DNA from: Nonomuraea glycinis | GTDB taxonomy: Bacteria; Actinomycetota; Actinomycetes; Streptosporangiales; Streptosporangiaceae | Direction of reading: 5' to 3' | NCBI RefSeq assembly: GCF_014646515.1 | Contig: NZ_BMNK01000018.1 | Span: forward strand, 1-64,000 | Length of the DNA: 64,000 bases | Shown: in pieces, positions 32,296 through 39,364 of the stretch | Layout: each line of letters begins with the position of its first letter | Position numbering within the stretch: position 1 is the first letter of the stretch | Notes under the pieces: model-generated | Seen by the model: the letters and a program-made list of their open reading frames with translations, nothing else | Told to the model about the DNA's origin: nothing | Database searches by the model: none | Translations under genes and position numbers: made by a program

Positions 32296-32540
32296 GTCGC
32301 GCTCGCCGAACCATCGAGATCCGCCGCTCCGGAGATCATTGCGCGAGCCTGAGTCAGCTCCTCCTCGGTGAACTCCCCGTGCTCCTCCTGGTGACGCCGC
32401 AGGTCGACGCCGAGGAGTTGGTGCCGCAACTGGCGCGCCACCGCCTCGGCGACGTAGCCGGAGACGTTGTCGGTGAGCTTTCTGAGCTCGGCCACCTGGT
32501 CACTCGGCAAAGTCACGGTGATGCGAGTCGTATCCGCCAT
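32292..32540 (-). CDS. Probable VapB-type antitoxin, ribbon-helix-helix
   Basis: An 82-residue protein. The N-terminus ITVTLPSDQVAELRKLTDNV followed by SGYVAEAVARQLRHQ is the beta-strand plus two-helix pattern of ribbon-helix-helix antitoxins. The acidic C-terminus (HGEFTEEELTQARAMI) would bind the toxin. ATG 32540 is chosen because the homologous part begins there; the longer open frame to 32894 is noise. Translation is coupled to the PIN gene. Confidence 0.8.
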   Translation of the reverse strand: MADTTRITVTLPSDQVAELRKLTDNVSGYVAEAVARQLRHQLLGVDLRRHQEEHGEFTEEELTQARAMISGAADLDGSASAT

Positions 32541-32820
32541 GAGGCAAGCATGCTGCGGTATGCACATTGGCGCTGCTTGGATCGTCCCGATTCGCTTCTG
32601 GACACTGGGTAATGTGATCGACGCACCGCAAAAATGCGCTGTCGCAACACCTGGCGCTGTCGAAGCAAACGGCGAACCCTTGAGGGTGCGGGCTGCGTAC
32701 ATTCTGGCGTATGCGCGTCCCGAAGCCGATGATGACCATGCTTTTCCGTTATGCGCCACTCGTGGGGAGCTGTCGGCCGGGGGATAATGCGGCTGTCCTC
32801 GACCGTGCCGGAGACCCGTG

Positions 32821-34875
32821 ATGACGACCCCGTCGCCGAATCCCCAGCCGTCACCCGAGCGACCGCCGGACAAGCCCTCGGCCCGCACCGACACGGGTCC
32901 GGCGCAATCTTCTCGAACCCCACCGGCGGTCGCGCAACCGCCGGACTGGGGCTATTCGGGGATCGATCCGCAGCTGATGCACGCATTCGAGCGCGACCTC
33001 GGCCAGGCGGAGACCACGCTCGGCAGGCATGAGCCCCGGATCCGCCGCGCCCTAGAGGACCTCGATCTGGACACCTCGCGGCTGAGCGCGCTGCGTGAGC
33101 TGGGCCGCTGGGTCAGCGCCAAGCGGCCGGAGTTACGCCGCCGCAACGAGACGATCCAGGCGGCGAACCCGGAGTGGGGTGCGGCGCCGGCGGGCGGGAT
33201 AGCGCCGTTCGACGAGGGTCTGTACGCCGCCGCCTCCGGGCAGCCTGAGGTGTACGCGGCCGCGCTCAAGCTGAGCAAGCTCGGCCGGAACGGGGAGGTG
33301 GACGAGAAGACCGTCGCCGAGTTGGAGAAGCGGGTGGGCGACGCGGGGTTCGCCACGTCGCTGATGTACGCGCTCGGGACGGAGAGGTTCCGTCACCTCA
33401 TGGCGGCGCTGGTGTACCAGAAGGACGAGCGGAAGCAGCGATTACAGGCGGCGCTGGGCAAGGCGCTCGGCGCGGCCAGTCCGAGGCTGAGCGAGTCATG
33501 GCGCAAGGAGATGCTCAACGGTCTGCGCGTGCCGGTGGATCAGCACGCGCTCGCGGAGCTGCTCCCGCACGGGACGTTCACCCGGGACTTCTTAGTGTCC
33601 ACGGCCAAAACGCTTGAGAGCCTGGATCGGAAAACCTCGAACGACCCGGCCTTGGCCGGCAATCCGTACGATCCGATGATCGGGGTCATGAAGGCGCTCG
33701 CCAACCATCCCAAGGCGGCCCAGGAGTTTTTCGTCAACGACCCCAGCGTGATGAAGCGCTACGTCACCGAACGAGCGATGCTTGACGACGGGGCTGCGTT
33801 CGGCAAGGCGCTGGAAGCGGCGACAATGACCTACCGCGACCGCAACGGCACGCCCCAGGAACCCTCTCCGGGCTTCAACTCGGCCAAGATCGCCTCGGAC
33901 TTCATCCATTGGGAAGCTCAGCGTGTGTTGGCGGGCACCGAAGGACCTTCCTTCGCGACGACCGGCACCACCGCCCGCATACTGGCTGCCTATATGAACG
34001 ACGTCAGTCGCGCTGCGAAAACGCCGCGTCTCAGCGACTCCAGCGTCTCCGGGTTCAGCCGAACGCACCTACCGGCGGACGATGAGGTCTGGAGTGCGAA
34101 GTTCAGGAGGGAAGACCTTCGGAAGGTCATGGAAGACGCGTTCAAGCACGATCCGAAGGCGTTGGCGACGGTCGCGGCGGCGCAGACCGCGTGGTCGAGA
34201 AACCTGCTTGACCACGGTGCTGCGCAAGCTGCCGAAGGCAGGGGAACCGATGCTCTCATGGCCCATGCGAAAGAGGTGGGGGCAGGCTTCGGGTTGATCA
34301 CTGACGCGAGCGGGCTGGCTACCATCCAGAAGGGCAAGGAGTTGGACGAGGCTCAGGAGCGGAACATCAAGATAATCATGGCGGCGGTCAATACCGGACT
34401 CGCTATCCCGCAGTCAGCCGCCTGGGCGATAACGGCAACCACCCTGGGCTCGTGGACCAGCTTGATCGAGGAAACGGCTAAATCTGAGAAGAATCAGAAT
34501 AGGGCTGTGTACGATGCCAACACGGCAGTGGACAAGACAAAATTTCTGCTCGATCAGCTTGCCGCGGATGCCATGCTCAAGCATGGGCTGTTCGGTAAGG
34601 GTGAGCCCGCTGCAGCCACACATCCGTGGGGCTCTCTGGAAGGATTGGGGAAGGGGGAAGACCCACGTAAGTCGCCTAATAATTTCCTCAAGAACGACGG
34701 AGAGTCGCTGATGACGCTGGGCGAGATGGCACCTTATAAGGGTGATATTCAGCCGCGGCTTGACGCCTATGAGAAATGGCTCTACGACGATGGGGCCGGT
34801 AAGCAGTGGAAGGAAATCTCCGATGAGTTAGACAAGGGCTACGAGGCCGGCTTCTCGGAGTTCAAGCCAAGATGA
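32821..34875 (+). CDS. Large helical protein, DUF6571-like, ESX-type cassette
   Basis: A 684-residue protein without signal peptide. Residues 1-45 are Pro/Ser/Thr-rich. The rest is almost all helical, with GWLxxx-like amphipathic segments early (MHAFERDLGQAETTLGRHEP, LSALRELGRWVSAKRPELRR) and a hydrophobic hairpin near residues 515-555 (IKIIMAAVNTGLAIP, WAITATTLGSW). It resembles large actinobacterial proteins called DUF6571, which sit beside WXG100 genes; I give that label as inference. ATG 32821 has GGAGA six bases upstream. It overlaps the lipoprotein gene by four bases and is followed by a WXG-like gene. The last third is less GC-rich. Confidence 0.6.
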   Translation: MTTPSPNPQPSPERPPDKPSARTDTGPAQSSRTPPAVAQPPDWGYSGIDPQLMHAFERDLGQAETTLGRHEPRIRRALEDLDLDTSRLSALRELGRWVSAKRPELRRRNETIQAANPEWGAAPAGGIAPFDEGLYAAASGQPEVYAAALKLSKLGRNGEVDEKTVAELEKRVGDAGFATSLMYALGTERFRHLMAALVYQKDERKQRLQAALGKALGAASPRLSESWRKEMLNGLRVPVDQHALAELLPHGTFTRDFLVSTAKTLESLDRKTSNDPALAGNPYDPMIGVMKALANHPKAAQEFFVNDPSVMKRYVTERAMLDDGAAFGKALEAATMTYRDRNGTPQEPSPGFNSAKIASDFIHWEAQRVLAGTEGPSFATTGTTARILAAYMNDVSRAAKTPRLSDSSVSGFSRTHLPADDEVWSAKFRREDLRKVMEDAFKHDPKALATVAAAQTAWSRNLLDHGAAQAAEGRGTDALMAHAKEVGAGFGLITDASGLATIQKGKELDEAQERNIKIIMAAVNTGLAIPQSAAWAITATTLGSWTSLIEETAKSEKNQNRAVYDANTAVDKTKFLLDQLAADAMLKHGLFGKGEPAAATHPWGSLEGLGKGEDPRKSPNNFLKNDGESLMTLGEMAPYKGDIQPRLDAYEKWLYDDGAGKQWKEISDELDKGYEAGFSEFKPR

Positions 34876-35462
34876 AGATGAATCGCACTTTCTCGATGGC
34901 GATGCTGAGCATATTGGCTCTGTTGGGCGCTTGTCAGCAGGAGAAGCCATCCCCAGTGACTAAGACGCTACTTCCGTCGGTCGCGGCTCCGCCGTATATA
35001 TGCGACTACATTCCACTGGATGCGGTGCGGCTGATGACAGGCGTGCAGGATCCGATCGTCAACGGGGATTTTGATCTGACTGTAGGCCAGGAGTTGGATG
35101 GAAAAGCTTACGGAACCGGTGGCTGCTTTGTTTATCAGCCGACCGGAAACAAGACGAAAGTGCTGCAGATATCTTTGTCTCCCGCTGGGTCGAAAGAAGA
35201 GGCTGAGTGGGAGATCAGTCAGGGCGCTCGGCGGCTACCGGACATCGTCCCTGGGGCGATCGGTTACTACGGTCAGGACGGCAGCGCTGACAATACCCAG
35301 GCGGCGGCGATACTGGTACACGGTCTTGATCAAGTGATCGTGGAGTTGATCCAGGGCGTCAAGGGACGCGACAACGCCGCCGATGTGGTGGCCATGATGA
35401 AGCTGATAGCGCCGAAGCTGATCCTCGACGCGACCCCCGCCCCCAAGAAGACCAAGGACTGA
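34872..35462 (+). CDS. Lipoprotein of unknown function (DUF3558-like pattern)
   Basis: A 196-residue lipoprotein. The signal ends in the lipobox LLGAC (Cys about residue 21). The mature part begins with a Pro/Ser linker, then ICDYIPLDAVRLMTG, a strand 'YGTGGCFVYQP' and 'IVPGAIGYYGQDG', the pattern of DUF3558-type lipoproteins. Two further cysteines could form a disulfide. The start overlaps the stop of the large upstream gene (ATGA), so the two are translationally coupled. GC content is lower than the genome average, suggesting recent acquisition. Confidence 0.7.
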   Translation: MKMNRTFSMAMLSILALLGACQQEKPSPVTKTLLPSVAAPPYICDYIPLDAVRLMTGVQDPIVNGDFDLTVGQELDGKAYGTGGCFVYQPTGNKTKVLQISLSPAGSKEEAEWEISQGARRLPDIVPGAIGYYGQDGSADNTQAAAILVHGLDQVIVELIQGVKGRDNAADVVAMMKLIAPKLILDATPAPKKTKD

Positions 35463-35466
35463 GCCG

Positions 35467-35769
35467 ATGGCCGCGATGGTGCGCAACCCGCTGCACGAGG
35501 CGCTCCAGCAGGCCATGCGCACGATCGGCCCGATGATCGAGCAGATCAACGCGGAAGTCGACCGGCCCTGCCGGATGTTCCACTCGGGCAAGGTCTGGAC
35601 CGGCCCGGCCGCCAAGCAGTTCGACTCCCAACTCGCCCAGTTCAGCTTGCGTGCCCGCACCTCAGGACAGGCGATCATGGACGAACTGCGTCAGGTCCTG
35701 AGCCGTACGCCCAGCGAGGTGACCGAGCAGGAGGCCGCCTCGATCAGACGGAAGTACAGGCTCGTCTGA
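35467..35769 (+). CDS. WXG100-like small protein
   Basis: A 100-residue helical-hairpin protein. Two long helices flank VWTGPAAKQFD, which takes the place of the WXG turn of ESAT-6-like proteins. The C-terminus carries SIRRKYRLV after 'TPSEVTEQEAA'. Such proteins are exported by type VII systems or pair with a large partner. It starts four bases after the lipoprotein stop, completing a three-gene unit. No type VII secretion core gene is present in the window. Confidence 0.75.
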   Translation: MAAMVRNPLHEALQQAMRTIGPMIEQINAEVDRPCRMFHSGKVWTGPAAKQFDSQLAQFSLRARTSGQAIMDELRQVLSRTPSEVTEQEAASIRRKYRLV

Positions 35770-35806
35770 CTCCTGGTGTGGCCTGCGCAGCAGGACATCT
35801 AATCAG

Positions 35807-35825
35807 CTAGGAGGATGGTTCCTAG
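35807..35825. promoter_or_regulatory. Inverted repeat before the HicB-like pair
   Basis: Arms CTAGGA/TCCTAG with a 7-base centre, 19 bases before the start of the next gene. It is a plausible autoregulatory operator for a HicB-type antitoxin with a DNA-binding domain. Confidence 0.4.
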
Positions 35826-35843
35826 TGGGGTAGTCTCATCGGC

Positions 35844-36086
35844 ATGACCGAGGGCCTCCCTCCGCACATGCGGCAGCTCGTCGAGGTTGCGGCGATAGTG
35901 GCCGCCGCAGGTGCCACGGCCGATTGGCTGTGCCACCTCCGGGGCGACATGTGCGCGCTGCGCGTGATCAAGGGTGGCATCGCGTCGGTTCCGGTCATGA
36001 TCCCTGCTGACCCGGATTGCGATCCTGAGCTCTTTCGTGAAGCCGTCAAGCGTCTGGAAGCAGTCGTAGAAAGGATGGGCCGATGA
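35844..36086 (+). CDS. Small unknown protein paired with HicB-like gene
   Basis: An 80-residue protein. The N-terminal helix (HMRQLVEVAAIVAAAGATAD) is followed by two strands (CALRVIKGGIASVPVMIP) and a C-terminal helix (PELFREAVKRLEAVVERM). It lacks the HicA signature (a GSHH-type motif with catalytic His), so I do not call it HicA, although it occupies the toxin position. It overlaps the following gene by four bases (ATGA). There is no Shine-Dalgarno of note, so a leaderless start is possible. Confidence 0.6.
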   Translation: MTEGLPPHMRQLVEVAAIVAAAGATADWLCHLRGDMCALRVIKGGIASVPVMIPADPDCDPELFREAVKRLEAVVERMGR

Positions 36087-36460
36087 GCAAGACGATCACC
36101 TATGTCATCACCTACGAGAACGGGCGGTGGGTGTCGCGTTGCCCCACCGGGGAGATCGAGGGTGTCGGCGTGGCTGGATCCTTGTCGCAGATGGAGCGCG
36201 ACTTGGTGGAGATGCACGTCTGGGCTTGGCCGGAGGACACCCCTGGCGTGGAGTTCGTCTTCGACCTGCCCGGGCACGTGGCCGGGGTGGTGACCGAATA
36301 CCGCCGCGAGAAGGAGCTGGCCGAGGCTCACGCCAAGCGCGCCGCGGAGTTGGCCGTCAAGGCTGCCAAGGTTCTGACGAGCCACTGGTCGGAGCCGGAC
36401 ACGGCACGTGTCATGGGCCTGTCCAAGCAGCGCGTCCATCAGTTGAAGGTCAGTGCTTGA
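36083..36460 (+). CDS. HicB-like antitoxin with C-terminal HTH
   Basis: A 125-residue protein. Residues 1-45 form a degraded RNase H-like HicB fold (TYVITYENGRWVSRCPTGEI, then GSLSQMERDLVEMH). A charged coiled helix follows (YRREKELAEAHAKRAAELAV). The end is a short DNA-binding helix-turn-helix, DTARVMGLSKQRVHQL. Translation is coupled to the 80-residue upstream gene, the usual layout of a toxin-antitoxin pair. A decayed copy of its 3' end lies at 29860-29961. Confidence 0.7.
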   Translation: MSKTITYVITYENGRWVSRCPTGEIEGVGVAGSLSQMERDLVEMHVWAWPEDTPGVEFVFDLPGHVAGVVTEYRREKELAEAHAKRAAELAVKAAKVLTSHWSEPDTARVMGLSKQRVHQLKVSA

Positions 36461-36592
36461 CGATGGCCGGGCCGCACGTCAATGCGTGTGGCCGTCCGTC
36501 GGCTGAAGCCGCTCGGCAGGGATTGTCTCGCCGCGAACAGCGTCAGCCGGAGCATTTGAGCATGGCTCCGTCTCAGGCTGTTCCCCGCCGGC

Positions 36593-36621
36593 GCGGCCCC
36601 CGGTGAATCGCCGGGGGCCGC
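36593..36621. terminator. Hairpin between convergent genes
   Basis: An 11-base perfect stem, GCGGCCCCCGG and complement, with a 7-base loop. It lies between the HicB-like gene and the convergent DUF397 gene and can end transcription from both sides. Confidence 0.65.
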
Positions 36622-36634
36622 ATGGTTGCTGACG

Positions 36635-36856
36635 CTAGAAGTCGAAGATGCCGGTCTTCGCGCCTGTTACGAACTTGTCCCAGACGACCCGGCGGAGAAC
36701 CCACGGGTCGGTGTCCGGTTGCTCGGTGTCACGCAAAGCGACGCGGCCGTCCGACAGGTGCTTCGCCTCCAGGCAGTCGCCGCCTTGGCCGCTTGACGCG
36801 GTGATCCATCCCGTGGGGTTCGCGATCTCTTCTGCAATTTCGTTGCTCAGCTCCAC
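36635..36856 (-). CDS. DUF397 domain protein
   Basis: A 73-residue protein with the compact DUF397 pattern: WITASSGQGGDCLEAKHLSD, VALRDTEQPD and a W-containing end. It is found throughout actinomycetes directly after an HTH-DUF5753 regulator, and is thought to act with it in an antitoxin-like or developmental switch. GTG 36856 has an AAAGAG box upstream and overlaps the regulator stop by 10 bases, so translation is coupled. Confidence 0.88.
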   Translation of the reverse strand: MELSNEIAEEIANPTGWITASSGQGGDCLEAKHLSDGRVALRDTEQPDTDPWVLRRVVWDKFVTGAKTGIFDF

Positions 36857-37668
36857 GCTGCCACTCTTTCCTTGATGCGCTGCACTGACAGGTACGAGGG
36901 GAGTGCCGCGCTGCGTATGAGTTCGATGCGATCGACGAGCCGTTTGATGTCGCTGGTGGAGTCCACGACGCGACCGTGGACGGCTGATTCGACGTAGGCG
37001 GCGATCGGCACTCCGTTTTCCTGTGCCAAGAGAGCCGAGCCCACCAGGACTGCCGTACACCGGGCAGCGTACGGGAGAAGTTGGACGGTGAACCATTTGT
37101 TCTCGGCCAGGGTGATCAGGTGTTCTAGCTGACGTCGGGTCACAAAGTCATCCCCAATCGGACGATACAGGATGCCTTCGTCCACGACAGCTAGGAATTT
37201 AGGGGGTGTCGGCCGGTCGAAGATGGCTTGCCGCTCGATTCGGGCGTTGACCAGTTCTTCCACCTGCTGCGGGGACTTGTGAGGTTCGCCCTCGAAGATG
37301 GCGCGAGCGTACTCTTCCGTCTGCACGAGCCCGGGCACGATGAGCGGTGCCCAGGTAATGAGCTGATCAGCCTTCCGCTCGATCGGTGGCCACTGCCGGA
37401 ACCAGTCGGGCATCCGATGGCCGCTGATGGCGGGCCAGTAGGTCAGGAGAGCGCCATCCAGCCCCAACGCCTTTTCGCAGAGCTCGATCAGTTCGCGGGT
37501 GGGGTTCTCGTCGCCGCGCTCTACGTTTCCGATACGGCTTTTGCTGTAGCCAATACGCCCGGCGAGCTGTTCCTGGGTCAGTTTAGCGGCATATCGGTAT
37601 TTGCGTAGTTCGGCACCGAAACGCGCCGTGGGACCGGCGGTTGGGTCGAGCTCTTTGGGTGCTGGCAT
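36847..37668 (-). CDS. XRE-family regulator with DUF5753 domain
   Basis: A 273-residue regulator. The helix-turn-helix is 'LTQEQLAGRIGYSKSRIGNVERG' (about residues 29-51). The DUF5753 effector part includes WAPLIVPGLVQTEEYARAIF, ARIERQAIF and 'VVDEGILYRPIGD'. It belongs to the Scr1/BldB-partner type. ATG 37668 has GGAGCGGAG upstream. It pairs with DUF397 behind it and with an ATP-binding protein divergent from it, the standard trio. Confidence 0.9.
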   Translation of the reverse strand: MPAPKELDPTAGPTARFGAELRKYRYAAKLTQEQLAGRIGYSKSRIGNVERGDENPTRELIELCEKALGLDGALLTYWPAISGHRMPDWFRQWPPIERKADQLITWAPLIVPGLVQTEEYARAIFEGEPHKSPQQVEELVNARIERQAIFDRPTPPKFLAVVDEGILYRPIGDDFVTRRQLEHLITLAENKWFTVQLLPYAARCTAVLVGSALLAQENGVPIAAYVESAVHGRVVDSTSDIKRLVDRIELIRSAALPSYLSVQRIKERVAAWS

Positions 37669-37885
37669 TCTCCGCTCCCTGCTACCAGGCCTGTTGTAGC
37701 TCTCCTGGCATCGTGACAGTAAAAGCCTGGGATCGCTCTGGGAATGTTTCCGCAGACAATGTAGCGCGTTGCAGGCAGTGTGTGGAGTGCCGCAAGGCAA
37801 CTAGTCAACTCGGCGCTCATTGACAGAAGAAAGCAGGATCATCGCTGGCATGCATATTACTGCAAATGGGGCATAGGTGATTAAC

Positions 37886-38401
37886 ATGACAGCGCTCGAC
37901 ATGCGAGCCATCGGAGAGATGCGTTTTCCTGGATATCCAGAAATTCTGAGCGATGTCCGCATTTACGTGGCCCGATGGCTTGTCATCGGACTGCCCGAAG
38001 CGGCCGAAGCCGACGAACTGCTGGACAACGTACGCCTTCTCGCGACCGAGCTCGCCGCTAACGCAATAAAGCACACTATTTCCGGCCGATGGCGCAAAGG
38101 CTCATTTCGCGTTCGTATGTGGCTCGGTGCCGAGCAGGTCCGTGTCGAGGTCATGGACCAGGGATGGTGGTCGGGGCCGCGACTCCGCGACGACCCCGAC
38201 GAGACCAGCGGACGAGGCCTGCACATCCTGGCCGCCGTGGCGACGCAATGGGGAGTGAAGAGGCGCTGGCTCGGCCGGACCGTGTGGTTCGAGCTCCCCA
38301 TCCAGTTTCCCCCGGCCGAGCACCCGGCAGACCTGGAGTCACCGTCCTGGCCGGGCTCGCTGCCGCCGTCGGCGGCAGCTACCTCCACGACCTCGACATG
38401 A
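37886..38401 (+). CDS. Anti-sigma-type ATP-binding protein
   Basis: A 171-residue GHKL ATPase of the RsbW/SpoIIAB type. The N box is LATELAANAIKHT, the G1 region reads 'VRVEVMDQGWWSG', and the G2 box is SGRGLHILAAVATQWG. Such proteins often bind sigma factors or act with DUF397/DUF5753 partners, which are divergent here with about 217 bases between. ATG 37886 has AGGTGA upstream. The last 25 residues are Ser/Pro/Thr-rich and probably disordered. Confidence 0.85.
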   Translation: MTALDMRAIGEMRFPGYPEILSDVRIYVARWLVIGLPEAAEADELLDNVRLLATELAANAIKHTISGRWRKGSFRVRMWLGAEQVRVEVMDQGWWSGPRLRDDPDETSGRGLHILAAVATQWGVKRRWLGRTVWFELPIQFPPAEHPADLESPSWPGSLPPSAAATSTTST

Positions 38402-38454
38402 CCCGCGTCGACATCGCGTGCAGGAACCTCGTCGCGGGCTACGAGGCGGCGGAC

Positions 38455-39192
38455 TTATCCAAGGTGCCGGGTGAAGAACCGCAGCGTGTCGTCGGTTTCG
38501 TACGCGGGGATCTCCCCATGACCGCCGGGGTTGGCATGCAGGGTCTTGTCGGTGGAGGCGAGGGCGTCGAACAGGGCCAGGGCCTGGTCCCGGGGGACCA
38601 TCTTGTCGTCCCATTGCAGGAGGAACCGCACCGGTACGGTGACCTGGGCGGCGGTGTCGGTCAGCCCGCGCGCGCCGAGCAGGCCCAGCACCGCGGCGCG
38701 GATCCGGGGCTCGGCGGCGAGCAGCGGCACACCGAACCTGCAGCCCATCGACATGCCCCAGTAGCCGACCGGGCCGGCGCCCACCTGGTCGAACTCCTGG
38801 ACCGCGGTCAGAACGGCCTGCCAGTCGGCGACGGTCTGCCCGGCCAGCAGAGTGTGGATGGCCGTGGCCGGCTCGGTCGCGTCCTCATCGGCGGCCATCC
38901 GGGCCCGCATGTCGCTCGCCAACTGGATGAACTGCTCGCTTTTCGGCCGGTCGCCGTGGCTGGGGGCGTCGATCGCGGCGACGGCGAAGCCGCCTTCGCC
39001 GGCGAACCGGTGTGCGCCGGCCACGATGCCGGGAGCCCTCTTGTGCTGGCCGCCGCCGTGTCCCATCAGGATCAGCGGGCGGGGGCCGGTGGCGTCCTGC
39101 GGCGTGAACAGGATGCCGGTGATCTCGCCGAGGGTGAAGGACTGTTCGGTGACGCCGTCGGTCGACATCTGGGAAGTCACGCTGAAGCGCAT
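38455..39192 (-). CDS. Dienelactone-hydrolase-like alpha/beta hydrolase
   Basis: A 245-residue alpha/beta hydrolase. The oxyanion strand is RPLILMGHGGGQHK, the nucleophile elbow GYWGMSMGCRFG, the acid position FLLQWDDKMVP, and the late His is in NPGGHGEIPAYE. That order gives a plausible Ser-Asp-His triad. It is cytoplasmic, without signal peptide. The substrate is unknown. It stands alone, convergent with the ATP-binding protein gene. Confidence 0.85.
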   Translation of the reverse strand: MRFSVTSQMSTDGVTEQSFTLGEITGILFTPQDATGPRPLILMGHGGGQHKRAPGIVAGAHRFAGEGGFAVAAIDAPSHGDRPKSEQFIQLASDMRARMAADEDATEPATAIHTLLAGQTVADWQAVLTAVQEFDQVGAGPVGYWGMSMGCRFGVPLLAAEPRIRAAVLGLLGARGLTDTAAQVTVPVRFLLQWDDKMVPRDQALALFDALASTDKTLHANPGGHGEIPAYETDDTLRFFTRHLG

Positions 39193-39364
39193 GGCGTTGC
39201 AAAGCCTTTCGGGGGTGCCTTAAGCGGGCGCTCCCTAGACCATGAGGGAGAGGGAGTCCCGACCTGTCATCACAGCGTTGATCGGTCTCACCTCCTCTGG
39301 TCGCAGTGCCTCACGGCGCCGCCGAATTTATCACAGCATCGCCTGACGTGGCCCCGGCCGTCCC

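Noticed and set aside
35844..36086. Calling the 80-residue protein HicA
   Set aside because: The HicA motif with catalytic His and the surrounding GSHH-type turn is absent.
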